Positions 4,965 through 5,005 of a DNA stretch of 5,005 bases are shown here, piece after piece. Under the pieces are notes generated by a model. That model saw only the letters and a program-made list of their open reading frames with translations. It was not told where the DNA came from and made no database searches. The first letter of the stretch is position 1. Every line of letters begins with the position of its first letter. The stretch spans positions 1-5,005 of the forward strand of contig JAJZSC010000303.1 of assembly GCA_021849995.1 (NCBI GenBank), given 5' to 3'. Made by a program: the position numbers and the translations under genes. This DNA comes from Bacillota bacterium (GTDB lineage Bacteria > Bacillota > Desulfitobacteriia > Desulfitobacteriales > Desulfitobacteriaceae).

Positions 4965-5005
4965 TAATTTATAGGGTAGCCCCCCCCATGCCGCTATGCA
5001 GCACC
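4965..5005 (-). repeat. Dispersed hairpin repeat, copy D (reverse strand, cut by the window end)
   Basis: On the - strand it reads GGTGCTGCATAGCGGCATG, a run of eight G, then CTACCCTATAAATTAG. The core stem TGCTGC-ATA-GCGGCA is complete. The TTTTCAT end of the unit lies beyond the window. Copies C and D are direct repeats of each other, 62 bp apart, and inverted relative to A and B. Confidence 0.78.

Noticed and set aside
285..5005. Whole block as a composite transposon bounded by inverted repeats
   Set aside because: No transposase or target duplication is visible, and the enclosed genes are ordinary chromosomal functions; the repeats more likely inserted independently.

Overview
The window looks like chromosome from a low-GC Gram-positive bacterium (Bacillota, probably Clostridia-like). 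The evidence is AT-rich intergenic DNA, strong AAGGAGGT-type Shine-Dalgarno (SD) sites, likely TTG/GTG starts, hairpin-plus-T-run terminators, and Firmicutes-type families (short one-domain chromate transporter, two-TM cardiolipin synthase, ECF sigma factor with a DUF4349 membrane partner). The genus cannot be read from the sequence. All five genes are on the + strand.

Layout. Bases 1-434 hold no convincing gene. Bases about 41-284 look like a structured non-coding RNA: nested long perfect helices, a three-way junction, two mutually exclusive pairings and an unusual number of GGA motifs. Two direct copies of a ~50-nt repeat follow, exactly 80 bp apart (285-334 and 365-414). Next comes a one-domain chromate-transporter-family protein (435-983), then a small gene with an almost ideal extended -10 promoter and a possible operator dyad (1086-1301). 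That gene encodes a 71-aa protein resembling a ribbon-helix-helix regulator, and a terminator-like hairpin encloses its stop codon. A cardiolipin synthase gene (start uncertain, 1348-1384, to 2817) follows and ends in a clear terminator. An independent two-gene operon follows: an ECF sigma factor (about 3038-3547) overlapping by 4 nt a membrane protein with an N-terminal cytosolic region, two TM segments and an external DUF4349 domain (3544-4863), ended by a strong terminator. The last ~95 bases carry two more copies of the ~50-nt repeat, on the opposite strand.

How it works together. The sigma/DUF4349 pair has the arrangement of a sigma factor and its membrane-bound anti-sigma factor or sensor, although the usual zinc-finger anti-sigma motif is absent. 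Cardiolipin synthase remodels the membrane and sits beside this envelope-sensing operon, but separate terminators argue against co-transcription. The less ordinary parts are the structured RNA and the dispersed hairpin repeat that brackets all five genes in inverted orientation.
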